Shown in pieces: positions 51,638-60,877 of a stretch of DNA of 64,000 bases. The translations under genes were made by a program, and so were the position numbers. Source of the DNA: Cupriavidus lacunae (GTDB lineage: Bacteria; Pseudomonadota; Gammaproteobacteria; Burkholderiales; Burkholderiaceae); NCBI RefSeq assembly GCF_003353055.1, contig NZ_QKWJ01000030.1:1-64000 (forward strand), read 5' to 3'. Position 1 is the stretch's first letter; every line of letters starts with the position of its first letter. Below the pieces are notes generated by a model, which made no database searches, was not told the origin of the DNA, and saw only the letters and a program-made list of their open reading frames with translations.

Positions 51638-52603
51638 TTATCCCAGCAGGAAGCTGGCAAAGGCGCCGAGGTCGACATTGCCGCCCGAGATAATGACCCC
51701 CACGCGCTTGCCCTTCACATCCAGCTTGCCGTGCAGCACTGCGGCGGCGGCCAGGCAGCCGGTGGGCTCGGCCACGATCTTCATGCGCCCGGCGAAGAAT
51801 TTCATGGTGTCGACCAGTTCGGCATCCGACACGGTGACGATGTCCGTGACCAGCTCGCGGATTACAGCGAAGGTGTGGTTGCCCAGGAACGGCGTCTGCG
51901 CGCCGTCGGCAATGGTGCGCGGGGTGTCGATGCGCACGATCTCGCCGCTGCGCAGGCTGCGCTGGCCGTCGTTGCCGGCCTCGGGTTCGACGCCGTACAC
52001 GGCGCATCCGGGCGACATCGCCTGCGCGGCAACCGCGCAGCCCGACAGCAACCCGCCGCCGCCCAGGCATACCACCAGCATGTCCAGCGGACCGGTTTCC
52101 TCGAACAGTTCCTTGGCCGCCGTGCCCTGCCCCGCCATCACATGCGGGTGGTCGTAGGGCGGGATCAGCGTCATGCCGCGCTCGGCAGCGATGCGCCGGC
52201 CCAGCGCCTCGCGATCTTCCTGGTAGCGGTCGTACAGCACCACTTCGGCGCCGTAGCCGCGCGTGGCCTCGATCTTGATCGCGGGAGCGTCCTGCGGCAT
52301 CACGATCACCGCCGGCACGCCCAGCAAGCGGGCCGACAGCGCGATCGCCTGCGCATGATTGCCGGAGGAGAACGCCAGCACGCCGCCCGCCTTCTGCTGC
52401 GGCGTGAACTGGGCGATGGCGTTGTAAGCGCCGCGGAACTTGAAGGCGCCGATGCGCTGGAAGTTCTCGCACTTGAAGAACAGCTGCGCACCGGTGGCCG
52501 CGTCGGCGGTGGAAGAAGTCAGCACCGGGGTGCGGTGGGCCGCCGCGCGGATGCGTTCGTGGGCGGCGGCGACGTCGTCGAAGGAGATAGGCAGGGAGGT
52601 CAT
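51638..52603 (-). CDS. Threonine/serine dehydratase (PLP)
   Basis: A 321-residue fold-type II PLP enzyme. The lysine that holds PLP is K55 in GAFKFRGAYNAI. The substrate loop is SSGNHAQ, the phosphate-binding loop GGGGLLSG and the C-terminal part VGVIISGGNVDL. There is no regulatory ACT domain, so it is the catabolic or serine racemase-like short form. It deaminates L-Thr/Ser (or 3-hydroxyaspartate) to 2-oxoacids. The start at 52603 lies 86 bases after the chemoreceptor stop; the longer frame upstream is not supported. Confidence 0.9.
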   Translation of the reverse strand: MTSLPISFDDVAAAHERIRAAAHRTPVLTSSTADAATGAQLFFKCENFQRIGAFKFRGAYNAIAQFTPQQKAGGVLAFSSGNHAQAIALSARLLGVPAVIVMPQDAPAIKIEATRGYGAEVVLYDRYQEDREALGRRIAAERGMTLIPPYDHPHVMAGQGTAAKELFEETGPLDMLVVCLGGGGLLSGCAVAAQAMSPGCAVYGVEPEAGNDGQRSLRSGEIVRIDTPRTIADGAQTPFLGNHTFAVIRELVTDIVTVSDAELVDTMKFFAGRMKIVAEPTGCLAAAAVLHGKLDVKGKRVGVIISGGNVDLGAFASFLLG

Positions 52604-52688
52604 GGCGATGGCGATGGCAAGGAGGGCTGGGACAGGCCAGTTTACCCGCCCCGCGGCCACCTTGCAGCCACGCCGCCCTGGCGTGGCC

Positions 52689-54323
52689 CTATGCCGCGGC
52701 CAGCCTTTGAGCCGTGCGCCGCTGCGTGCCCGGCGTGCCGGTCCCCAGGTGCGAGCCGCCGCCCTCGCCCGGCAGGCGGAAGAACGCCACCACCTCGCTG
52801 AGTTCACGCCCCTGCTCTTCCAGCGCGCGCGACGCGTCGGCCGCCTCGCTCACCAGCGATGCGTTCTGCTGCGTCACCTGGTCGATCTGCACGATGGCCT
52901 GGTTGACCTGCTCGATGCCGCGGGTCTGCTCGGCCGACGCCGTGGCAATCTCTTCCACGATGCCGGTCACGCGCGCCACGGCCTGGGTCACCTCGGCCAT
53001 GGTCTGGCCGGCCTCAGTAGCCAGCGACGAGCCGTCGTGCACCTGGCGCCCCGAGGCCTCGATCAGCTCCTTGATCTCCTTGGCCGCGCTCGACGAGCGC
53101 TGGGCCAGACCGCGCACCTCGCTGGCCACCACGGCAAAGCCGCGGCCCTGCTCACCGGCGCGCGCGGCTTCCACCGCCGCATTCAGCGCCAGGATGTTGG
53201 TCTGGAAGGCAATACCCTCGATGATGCCGGTGATCTCCGCGATCTTGGTCGAACTGGCGCTGATGTCCTGCATCGTGTCGACCACGCGCTGCACCGTGGT
53301 GCTGCCGCGCTGCGCCACATCCGCCGCGTTGCGCGCGAGTTCGCTGGCCTGGCGGGCATTCTCGGTGTTCTGGCGCACGGTCTCGGTCAGTTCCTCCATG
53401 CTGGCCGCGGTTTCCTCCAGCGAAGCCGCCTGCTCCTCGGTGCGGCTGCTCAGGTCGGCATTGCCGCGCGCGATCTCGCTGGTGCTTACGGCAATATTGC
53501 CGCTGCTTGCGCGCACATGGGTGACCGTGGCGGTGAGGCGCTCGTTCATGTCGCGCAGCGCCGCCAGCAGGCGGCCGGTCTCGTCATGGCGGTCGACCTC
53601 GATGCGCGCGCCCAGGTCGCCGCTGGCCACGGTGTCGGCCACCTCAACGGCGCGTTGGATCGGCCGCGTGATGGCACGCGTGATCAGGATGCCGCCGGCA
53701 ACGGCCAAACCCGCGGACACCAGCGAAACCAGGATCAGCAGGTTGCGCTGGCGCTCATAGTCCGCCTCGAGCTGGCGCTCCATCTCCTTCTGGCGCGCCG
53801 CGGTGAACTCGGCGTAGGCGTTGGTCGCCTTGATCAGTGCCGCCAGCAGCGGACGGCATTGCTTGTCGATACGGGAAACCGCTTCGTCGATCTTGCGCTC
53901 CGCGGCCAGGCCGACGATGGCCGTGGCGACCGGGCCGTACTGGGCCTCGACCTTCGCCACTTCGTCGACCAGCCTGCGCGCCTCGTCGCCGACGCCGGGC
54001 TGGCGCACCATCTCATTGAGCCGCGCCAGCCGCGCCTGCACGTCCTCGTGCGCGCGCAACGCCTCGGCTTTCTCACGCTCCAGCTCGGCCGCATCGGTCA
54101 CCAGCACCATGTTGCGCGCCGCAACGGCACGACGGTCCACCGCCCTGCGCACTTTCGCGGCCATGTCTGCGCGGGCGTTCAGCCCGTTCAGATAGTCGTT
54201 GAATCCGGCGGTCGCATCCCCGAGCGCATGCAGCGAATACGCGGCCACCACCAGCACCATGCCCGCCAGCGTGCCAAACCCGGCCAGCAGCCGCGTGCGG
54301 ATAGACAGACTCCTGAAATTCAT
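52689..54323 (-). CDS. Methyl-accepting chemotaxis protein
   Basis: A 544-residue transmembrane chemoreceptor. TM1 is at residues 12-33, a four-helix-type periplasmic sensor (4HB_MCP/TarH-like) covers about 35-190, TM2 is at about 195-217, a HAMP domain follows (ITRPIQRAVEVADTVASGDL), then the signalling domain with the conserved tip GIAFQTNILALNAAVEAARAGEQGRGFAVVASEVRGLAQRSSSAAKEIKELI. No C-terminal NWETF-type pentapeptide is present. GGGGAG precedes the ATG at 54323. The ligand is unknown. Confidence 0.94.
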   Translation of the reverse strand: MNFRSLSIRTRLLAGFGTLAGMVLVVAAYSLHALGDATAGFNDYLNGLNARADMAAKVRRAVDRRAVAARNMVLVTDAAELEREKAEALRAHEDVQARLARLNEMVRQPGVGDEARRLVDEVAKVEAQYGPVATAIVGLAAERKIDEAVSRIDKQCRPLLAALIKATNAYAEFTAARQKEMERQLEADYERQRNLLILVSLVSAGLAVAGGILITRAITRPIQRAVEVADTVASGDLGARIEVDRHDETGRLLAALRDMNERLTATVTHVRASSGNIAVSTSEIARGNADLSSRTEEQAASLEETAASMEELTETVRQNTENARQASELARNAADVAQRGSTTVQRVVDTMQDISASSTKIAEITGIIEGIAFQTNILALNAAVEAARAGEQGRGFAVVASEVRGLAQRSSSAAKEIKELIEASGRQVHDGSSLATEAGQTMAEVTQAVARVTGIVEEIATASAEQTRGIEQVNQAIVQIDQVTQQNASLVSEAADASRALEEQGRELSEVVAFFRLPGEGGGSHLGTGTPGTQRRTAQRLAAA

Positions 54324-54599
54324 GATCACTCCCCTTGCCGTCCCAGAAGACGTATGCGCTTCGTTTGTTATGGATCCAACCCTGGCATGCCCGACAACTG
54401 CATGACACTGCGCGCCCGTTCCCGCTGTTCGGCCCGGCGTTCGCGATCGGCAGGGATACATTGCCCCGGCAACTGTCTTCGCATCCGTGCTCTTTGTTGC
54501 GCTGGCTAACGGTCTGGGTAAGGGGAGCTGATCCCTACGGAAGTGGGGGAAAGGGTAAACAGAAAGGGTGTGACCTATGGACTGAGGGACTGAGCCGGT

Positions 54600-55595
54600 T
54601 CAATCCGCCCGAATCCCCCGCTGCCGGATCAGCGCACCCCACTTCTCGGTTTCCTTCGCCAGGTGCTCGCGCAGCACCGCCGGCGAACTGCCAATCGGCT
54701 CGGCGCCGATCAGCGCCAGCCGCTTCTGCACGGCAGGCTTGCGCAGCGCCTCGAGCATGGCGCGGTTGAGCGTGTCGATGACCGGCTGTGGCGTCTTTGC
54801 CGGCACAAAGGCGGCGAACCACGGCGACAGTTCATAGCCCGGCAGGCCGGCTTCCGCCACCGTCGGCACATTGGGCAGCGCGCTGGAGCGCTTGCTGGTG
54901 GTGACCGCGATGGCCGTCAGCTTGCCCGATTCGATATGCGGCTTGGCCGAGGTAATGCTGTCGAACATATAGTCGACCTGCCCGCCCAGCAGGTCGGTCA
55001 TGGCCGGGCCGCTGCCCTTGTAGGGGATATGCAGCATGTCGACGCCGGCCATCGACGTGAACAGCTCGCCCGCCAGGTGGAGCGAGGTGCCGTTGCCGGC
55101 GGAGGCATAGGTGTACTTGCCCGGCGCCGCCTTGGCGTGCGCGACCACGTCCTTGACGGTGCTTTCCTGGCGCCGCGCCTTGTTGGCCACCAGCACGTTG
55201 GGCACCACCGCCAGCAGCGACACGGGCGCGAAGTCCTTGACCGGGTCGTAGCTCAGCTTGCCGTACAGCGCCGGGTTCACGGCCATGCCGTTTGCGACGA
55301 TGATCAGCGTGTAGCCGTCGGCGGGCGCGCGCGCCACCAGTTCGGCACCGATATTGCCGCCGGCGCCCGGACGGTTCTCGACAACGATGGCCTGGCCCAG
55401 CGTGCGCGACATGTCTTCGCCCAGCGTGCGCGCGATATTGTCCATGGCGCCGCCCGCAGGGAACGGCACGATCCAGCGGATCGGATGGTCGGGATAGGCC
55501 GCGTGCGCGGCGGGTGCGGCAAACGACAGGCCGGCAGCCAGTGCCAGCGCCCCTGCGCGGCCGGTGCTTGCCAGCCGCTGGAATAACGTCTTCAT
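54600..55595 (-). CDS. Bug/TctC solute-binding protein (next to catB)
   Basis: A 331-residue periplasmic protein with a signal peptide ending near AAHAA (about residue 33). Bug motifs are IRWIVPFPAGGAMDNIARTLGEDMSRTLGQAIVVENRPGAGGNIGAELVARAPADGYTL and HIPYKGSGPAMTDLLGGQVDYMFDS. AGTGAGGAGAC precedes the start at 55595. It follows catB by 66 bp on the same strand, so it is co-expressed with it and may bind a muconate, muconolactone or related acid. Confidence 0.9.
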   Translation of the reverse strand: MKTLFQRLASTGRAGALALAAGLSFAAPAAHAAYPDHPIRWIVPFPAGGAMDNIARTLGEDMSRTLGQAIVVENRPGAGGNIGAELVARAPADGYTLIIVANGMAVNPALYGKLSYDPVKDFAPVSLLAVVPNVLVANKARRQESTVKDVVAHAKAAPGKYTYASAGNGTSLHLAGELFTSMAGVDMLHIPYKGSGPAMTDLLGGQVDYMFDSITSAKPHIESGKLTAIAVTTSKRSSALPNVPTVAEAGLPGYELSPWFAAFVPAKTPQPVIDTLNRAMLEALRKPAVQKRLALIGAEPIGSSPAVLREHLAKETEKWGALIRQRGIRAD

Positions 55596-55661
55596 TAGTC
55601 TCCTCACTGTTTGATGCGTCCCCTGGCACAGGCGTGCCATGCGGGGCAATTGCCTGCCAGA

Positions 55662-56780
55662 TCAGCCGCGGCGGTAGTGCGCCAGCTTGTCTTCGTCCAG
55701 CGCCAGGCCCAGGCCCGGGCCTTCGGGCAGGTGCAGGCTGAAATCGCGGTACTCGGGGCGCTGCTGCACGATATCGTCCTTGAGCAGCAGCGGGCCGAAC
55801 AGCTCGGTGCCCCAGGCCAGCTGCGGCAGCGTGCAGAAGCCGTGCGCGGCGGCGATGGTGCCCACGCTGCCCTCCAGCATGGTGCCGCCGTACAGCGCGA
55901 TGCCCGCGGCATCGCCCACCGCGGCGGTGCGCAGCATGCCGAAGATACCGCCGGCCTTGGCGATCTTCAGCGCGAACACGTCGGCGCCGCCGATACGCGC
56001 CAGTTCCATTGCGTCTTCCGGGCCGCACACCGCTTCATCGGCCATGATCGGCACCACGAAGCGCGCCGCCAGCCGGGCCAGCGCCATGCGCTGCTCGCGC
56101 GGGGTGGGCTGCTCGATCAGGTCGATGCCGGCCGCTTCCAGCATGGCAATGCCGGTGGCGGCGTCGGCCTCGTTCCAGGCCTGGTTGATGTCGACGGTGA
56201 CGCGCGCCCTGTCGCCCAGCGCGCGCTTGATCGCGGCCACGTGGGCCACGTCGTCGCGCACGCTGCGCCGGCCGATCTTCAGCTTGAAGGTATTGTGGCG
56301 GCGCTCGGCCAGCAGTTGCTCGGCCTCCGCGATATCGCGGGCGGTGTCGCCGCTGGCAAGCGTCCACAGCACCGGCAGCGTGGACCGCACCGCCCCGCCG
56401 AGCAGCGTCGCCAGGGGCACGCCCAGGCGCTTGCCCTGCGCGTCCAGCAACGCGGTCTCCAGCGCGGACTTGGCAAAGCGGTTGCCGCGCGCGACCTTGC
56501 CCAGGCGCGCCATCGCGCCATGGACGTTGGTGGCATCCTGGCCGGCCAGCGCCGGCGCCAGATAGGTGTCGATGGTCAGCTTGATGCCTTCCGGGCTTTC
56601 GTCGCCATAGGACAGGCCGCCGATGGTGGTGGCTTCGCCGATGCCTTCCACACCGTCGCTGCAGCGCAGCCGCACGATGACCAGCGTCTGCTGCTGCATG
56701 GTGGCCATGGCCAGTTGGTGCGCCCGGATGGTGGGCAGGTCCACCAGGATGGCTTCCACCGAAGTGATAGTCGTGGTCAT
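55662..56780 (-). CDS. catB: Muconate cycloisomerase
   Basis: A 372-residue enolase-superfamily enzyme of the MLE subgroup, converting cis,cis-muconate to muconolactone. The catalytic Lys pair sits in KLKIGRR and KIAKAGG. Metal ligands are in VDINQAWNE, IEQP and MADEAV. The length is normal. catA and catC are not next to it; instead a Bug receptor gene follows. It is divergent from a BenM/CatM-like regulator whose binding site (56862-56876) lies in the 111-bp gap. Confidence 0.9.
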   Translation of the reverse strand: MTTTITSVEAILVDLPTIRAHQLAMATMQQQTLVIVRLRCSDGVEGIGEATTIGGLSYGDESPEGIKLTIDTYLAPALAGQDATNVHGAMARLGKVARGNRFAKSALETALLDAQGKRLGVPLATLLGGAVRSTLPVLWTLASGDTARDIAEAEQLLAERRHNTFKLKIGRRSVRDDVAHVAAIKRALGDRARVTVDINQAWNEADAATGIAMLEAAGIDLIEQPTPREQRMALARLAARFVVPIMADEAVCGPEDAMELARIGGADVFALKIAKAGGIFGMLRTAAVGDAAGIALYGGTMLEGSVGTIAAAHGFCTLPQLAWGTELFGPLLLKDDIVQQRPEYRDFSLHLPEGPGLGLALDEDKLAHYRRG

Positions 56781-56861
56781 ACCTTGTCGATGCGGATTGA
56801 TGTTGAGGCCAAGTATGCGACTTGACTTTGCCAGTGTCCAAGACCGATGATGTCTCGATCG

Positions 56862-56876
56862 ATACCCTACAGGTAT
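56862..56876. promoter_or_regulatory. CatM/BenM-type LysR box
   Basis: ATACCCTACAGGTAT fits the ATAC-N7-GTAT recognition sequence described for BenM/CatM of Acinetobacter. It lies between catB and its divergent regulator, 15 bp upstream of the regulator start, so it probably serves both directions. Confidence 0.8.
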
Positions 56877-56891
56877 GGGAACAGGACGCCG

Positions 56892-57809
56892 ATGGAACTC
56901 CGACACCTGCGTTATTTCCAGGTCGTGGCCCAGGAACTGAACGTCACCCGCGCCGCCGAGCGGCTGCATATGGCGCAGCCGCCACTGTCGCGCCAGATCC
57001 GGCAGCTGGAAGAAGAAGTGGGCGTGGCGCTGTTCGACCGCGTCGGCCGCGGACTGCGGCTGACCGAGGCGGGCCGCTTCCTGCTGGAGCAGGCCACCCA
57101 GCTGACGCAGCGGCTGGAGGAAACCATCGAAGGCACGCGCCGCATCGGGCGCCAGGACAAGCGCTGGTTCGGCATCGGCTTCGTGCCGTCGGTGCTGTAT
57201 GGCGTGCTGCCGGAACTGATCCGCGAACTGCGCGAATCTGACCGTCACGACCAGCAGGTCGAAGTAGGACTGGCCGAGATGATCACCGTGGAGCAGATCG
57301 AGGCGCTCAAGGCCGGCCGCATCGACCTGGGCTTCGGCCGCATCGCACTGAACGATCCCGCCATCCGCCAGCAGGTGGTGATGGCCGAGCCACTGGTGGC
57401 CGCGCTGCCGGCGCGCCTGCCCGCGCCGCGCCGCAAGGCGCTGACGCCACAGGCGCTGGCGGCGCAGCCGTTCATTCTCTACCCGGCCCGGCCGCGGCCC
57501 AGCTATGCCGACCACCTGCTGTCGCTGTTCCGTGCCCAGGGCCTGCAGTTGCGCGTGGCGCAAGAAGCCAACGAACTGCAGACCGCGCTGGGCCTGGTGG
57601 CGGCCGGCATCGGCATCACGCTGGTGCCGGCGTCGATCCAGCGCCTGCACCGCGACGACGTGCGCTACTGCCCGATCGACGCGCCGGGCTTCGTGTCGCC
57701 GGTGATCATGAGCTATCGCGAAGGCGACACGTCACCGTTCCTGGCGCGAGTGGTGGAGTGGGTGATGCGGCAGGGGCGCGATGCCACTTCCGGTGCCGGA
57801 GCCGGATAG
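56892..57809 (+). CDS. LysR regulator of catB (CatR/CatM/BenM-like)
   Basis: A 305-residue regulator with MELRHLRYFQVVAQELNVTRAAERLHMAQPPLSRQIRQLEEEVGVALFDR, which closely resembles the CatM/BenM/CatR N-terminus, and an effector domain likely to bind cis,cis-muconate. The start is the ATG at 56892 with AGGACG before it. Divergence from catB and the ATAC-N7-GTAT site support the role. Confidence 0.9.
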   Translation: MELRHLRYFQVVAQELNVTRAAERLHMAQPPLSRQIRQLEEEVGVALFDRVGRGLRLTEAGRFLLEQATQLTQRLEETIEGTRRIGRQDKRWFGIGFVPSVLYGVLPELIRELRESDRHDQQVEVGLAEMITVEQIEALKAGRIDLGFGRIALNDPAIRQQVVMAEPLVAALPARLPAPRRKALTPQALAAQPFILYPARPRPSYADHLLSLFRAQGLQLRVAQEANELQTALGLVAAGIGITLVPASIQRLHRDDVRYCPIDAPGFVSPVIMSYREGDTSPFLARVVEWVMRQGRDATSGAGAG

Positions 57810-58283
57810 CCCGACCACAAAGCCCAACTGCCAGCCAGGCTCCCCTACGGCAGCATCCGCACAAGCGGCTTCCTGCCCCACTGCCGCGTCTTCGCCGCCG
57901 CGATAAAGCCCGCCGTGTCGCTGTCCGGCACGATGCCATTGTCGGGCTGCAGGTTGGCGTGAGCGAGCAACACATCGCCGCCGGCATCGGCGATCTCCTT
58001 TGCGCTGGTTGACGGTGACGGGACTGGACTTGGCACTGTCAGCAATTGCCACGGCTGCCCGCTTGACACTTTTGGTTACAAAGGCAAATCGCCAAAAATG
58101 TCCCCTGTCAAACATCTGACATTTGATCAATCAACAATCGCCCGCTGTCGCGACAAGCCAAGGCCACCCCTCCTGAACCGGCCAGTTCCCCGCGCTTGCC
58201 GTCCGCTACCGCGGAAGTCCATGGCCTGCATCCGATGTCGGCGCATGGGCTCGGCTCGTTACCCCCTCAACGACTACAAGGCG
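57810..58283. other. 474-bp region before the phospholipase C unit
   Basis: It holds the Pho box at 58104-58121 and a possible -35 TTGACA at 58063-58068. On the minus strand a 74-codon open frame (57845-58069) reads like a protein end, but I cannot match it to a family and do not call it. Confidence 0.5.
58104..58121 (+). promoter_or_regulatory. Pho box
   Basis: CTGTCAA-ACAT-CTGACAT: two 7-base direct repeats, each one mismatch from the PhoB consensus CTGTCAT, with the canonical 4-bp A+T-rich spacer. It lies upstream of the lipoprotein and phospholipase C genes, a class well known to be induced by phosphate starvation. Confidence 0.7.
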
Positions 58284-58502
58284 ATGCACAAGATGAGACC
58301 CTCATTGCTGTCGCGTTCCATCCGGCCATGGCTGGCGGCCGGCTCTGTCACCCTCGCACTGCTGCTAACCGCCTGCGGCGGCGACAACTCGCCGGGCGCG
58401 AGCGGCGGCGCCCTCCAGCCCACCGCCGCCAATGGCAACAAGGCGGACAACGCCGGCAAGCCTGACAAGCCAGGCTCCTGCTCCACGCGTTGCGCCCCGT
58501 GA
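58284..58502 (+). CDS. Small lipoprotein upstream of phospholipase C
   Basis: A 72-residue predicted lipoprotein: a basic start, hydrophobic core and lipobox LLLTAC (Cys at about residue 32), then a short Gly/Asn/Lys-rich tail ending CSTRCAP. The stop is 46 bp before the phospholipase start. The function is unknown; the position suggests phosphate-starvation co-expression with the enzyme. Confidence 0.6.
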   Translation: MHKMRPSLLSRSIRPWLAAGSVTLALLLTACGGDNSPGASGGALQPTAANGNKADNAGKPDKPGSCSTRCAP

Positions 58503-58548
58503 TGCGGGCCCCTCTCCGATCCAGCGACAGACCGACCCAGCCACAGCC

Positions 58549-60753
58549 ATGACTTTCGACCCGTCAAAAAGACAGTTCCTGAAGACCAGCCTCGGCACCG
58601 GCGCCGCCGCCGCGGTGCTGGCCAGCTTTCCGCCCAGCATCCGCCGCGCGCTCGCCATCGAGGCCAACAACGCCACTGGCACCATCCAGGACGTCAGGCA
58701 CGTCGTGATGGTGATGCTGGAAAACCGCTCGTTCGACAACTACTTCGGCACGTTCAAGGGCGTGCGCGGCTACGGCGACCGCTTTGCGATCCCGCTGCCC
58801 AATGGCAAGAGCGCGTTCTACCAGACCGATGCCAACGGCAATACCGTGACGCCCTACCACCTGGACGAGACCCAGGGCAACGCGCAGCGCGCCGGCGGCA
58901 CGCCGCACACCTGGCCCGATGCGCAGGCCGCGTGGGACCACGGCCGCATGGACCGCTGGCCGGTGGCCAAGAAGACGCTGTCGATGGGCTACTACGATGA
59001 CGCCGAGATCCCGTTCCAGCGCGCGCTGGCTGACGCCTTCACGCTGTGCGATGCCTACCACTGCGCGATGCACACCGGCACCATCCCCAATCGCCTGTTC
59101 TACTGGACCGGCAGCAACGGTCCCACCGGCGACAACGTCGCGGTGATGATTAACGAGTTCAACGCGGGCGCGGATGTGGGCCCCTCCACCGAAGGCTGGA
59201 CCTGGAAGACCTACGCCGACCGCCTGCAAGCCGCCGGCGTGGGCTGGAAGGTCTACCAGAACGTGCCGGACAACTACGGCTGCAACCAGATGATGAGTTT
59301 CCGGCACTGGCGCGCCGAGATGGAGAAGATGCCGGCCGGGCGCAAGCTCTCCAACACCGCCGGCGCCGGCGTCAACCCGCCCTACAACGCGGATATCGAC
59401 GACCAGTACAGCCCGCTGGCCAAGGGCTTCTGCAACACCATGCCCGACGGCGGCTTCCTGCAGTCGCTGCGCGACGACGTGCTCAACGGCAAGCTGCCCG
59501 AGGTGTCGTGGATCATTCCGCCGGCCGAATTCAGCGAGCACCCTGGCCCGTCCAGCCCGGCCAAGGGCGGCTGGTACGTGCAGGCCATCCTCGACGCGCT
59601 GACTGCATCGCCCGAGGTCTGGAGCAAGACCGTGCTGCTGATCAACTTCGATGAGAACGACGGCTTCTTCGACCACAGCCCGCCCCCGACCGCGCCTTCA
59701 CGCAACCTGGATGGCACGCTGGCCGGCAAGTCGACCCTCGACGACGCGCAGATGGCCTACGAGTACTTCAACTTCCAGCCCGCCACGGCCAAGCAGCCGC
59801 CGCAGGACGGCAAGCCCTTCGGCCCGGGCCCGCGCGTGCCGCTTTGGGTGGTGTCGCCGTGGAGCCGCGGCGGATGGGTCAACTCGGAAGTGTTCGACCA
59901 CACCTCGGTGCTGCGCTTCCTGGAAGCGCGCTTCGGCGTGATGGAGCCGCAGATCAGCGACTACCGCCGTACCGTCTGCGGCGACCTGACCAGCGCGTTC
60001 AACTTCGCCACGCCCAACACCGAGACGCTGCCCACGCTGGCCGGGCGCACCACGCGCGCCGACGCCACCAGCCTGACTGCCTGGCAGCAGGCGCAGCCCG
60101 CCATCCCCGTGCCGGCCACGCCCGCACTGCCCGCGCAGGCCACGGGCACCCGCCCGTCGCGCAAGCTGCCGTACGAGCTGCACACCAGCGCGCGCGTCGA
60201 TGCCGCATCCAAGGCCGTGCGCCTGCTGTTCGCCAACGGCAGTGCCAACCAGGCGGGCGCGGTGTTCCATGTCTACGACAAGCTGCACCTGGACCGCATT
60301 CCACGCCGCTACGTGGTCGAGGCCGGCAAGACCCTGGACGACGCCTGGGACATCAACGCCGACGGCGGCAAGTACGACCTGTGGGTGCTGGGGCCCAACG
60401 GCTATCACCGCTCGTTCTCTGGCGATATCAACGAAGCGATAACCACGTCGACCGAGATCCAGGTCTGCTACAACCCGTGCAAGAAGCCCACGATCCAGGT
60501 GAAGCTGCATAACGACAGCGATGCCGACGTGACCTTCACCGTCACGGCGCTGGCCTACCGCGACGACGGCCCGTGGACGCAAAGAGTGAAGCGGGGCAAG
60601 GTGGAAACACTGGAATGGCCGGTGGCCGACAGCGGCAACTGGTACGACTTCGTCGTGACCTGCGAGGCCAGCCCGTCGTTCGCGCGGCGCTTTGCGGGAC
60701 GGATGGAGACCGGTGAGGACGCGGTCAGCGATCCGGAGATGGGAATGGTTTGA
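58549..60753 (+). CDS. plcN: Phosphocholine-specific phospholipase C (non-haemolytic PlcN-like)
   Basis: A 734-residue secreted enzyme. A Tat-like signal is seen at residues 6-36, SKRQFLKTSLGTGAAAAVLA, with KR in place of the usual twin RR. The phosphoesterase domain has VVMVMLENRSFDNYFGTFKG (catalytic segment, residues 52-71), HCAMHTGTIPNRL, WIIPPAEFSEHPG and NFDENDGFFDHSPPP. Two C-terminal DUF756 domains follow (RKLPYELHTSARVDAA..., KPTIQVKLHNDSDADVTFTVTA...). It removes phosphocholine or phosphoethanolamine from phospholipids to release phosphate, fitting the Pho box upstream. Confidence 0.93.
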   Translation: MTFDPSKRQFLKTSLGTGAAAAVLASFPPSIRRALAIEANNATGTIQDVRHVVMVMLENRSFDNYFGTFKGVRGYGDRFAIPLPNGKSAFYQTDANGNTVTPYHLDETQGNAQRAGGTPHTWPDAQAAWDHGRMDRWPVAKKTLSMGYYDDAEIPFQRALADAFTLCDAYHCAMHTGTIPNRLFYWTGSNGPTGDNVAVMINEFNAGADVGPSTEGWTWKTYADRLQAAGVGWKVYQNVPDNYGCNQMMSFRHWRAEMEKMPAGRKLSNTAGAGVNPPYNADIDDQYSPLAKGFCNTMPDGGFLQSLRDDVLNGKLPEVSWIIPPAEFSEHPGPSSPAKGGWYVQAILDALTASPEVWSKTVLLINFDENDGFFDHSPPPTAPSRNLDGTLAGKSTLDDAQMAYEYFNFQPATAKQPPQDGKPFGPGPRVPLWVVSPWSRGGWVNSEVFDHTSVLRFLEARFGVMEPQISDYRRTVCGDLTSAFNFATPNTETLPTLAGRTTRADATSLTAWQQAQPAIPVPATPALPAQATGTRPSRKLPYELHTSARVDAASKAVRLLFANGSANQAGAVFHVYDKLHLDRIPRRYVVEAGKTLDDAWDINADGGKYDLWVLGPNGYHRSFSGDINEAITTSTEIQVCYNPCKKPTIQVKLHNDSDADVTFTVTALAYRDDGPWTQRVKRGKVETLEWPVADSGNWYDFVVTCEASPSFARRFAGRMETGEDAVSDPEMGMV

Positions 60754-60762
60754 TGCGGGGTG

Positions 60763-60788
60763 CCCCGGGGTTGCGTTGAGCCCCGGGG
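60763..60788 (+). terminator. Hairpin after plcN
   Basis: CCCCGGGG repeats 10 bases apart (60763-60770 and 60781-60788) just past the stop codon. The arms can pair, but no T-run follows, so termination by this hairpin alone is doubtful. Confidence 0.35.
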
Positions 60789-60877
60789 GGATTGCGCGAA
60801 GCAAGTCGCATGGCCGGCGCTATGCCGGGGCCGGCGTTATCATCTGGCACTCCTGCGCAACCACCGAACGGAAAACC

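Noticed and set aside
52440..54509. 689-codon plus-strand open frame opposite the chemoreceptor
   Set aside because: Antisense shadow with Arg/His-rich sequence and no start signal.
57845..58069. 74-codon minus-strand frame ending RKPLVRMLP, possibly a truncated gene
   Set aside because: It reads somewhat protein-like, but no start, ribosome site or recognisable family supports it. A database search of this stretch would decide; a match to the C-terminal end of a known protein would make it a pseudogene.
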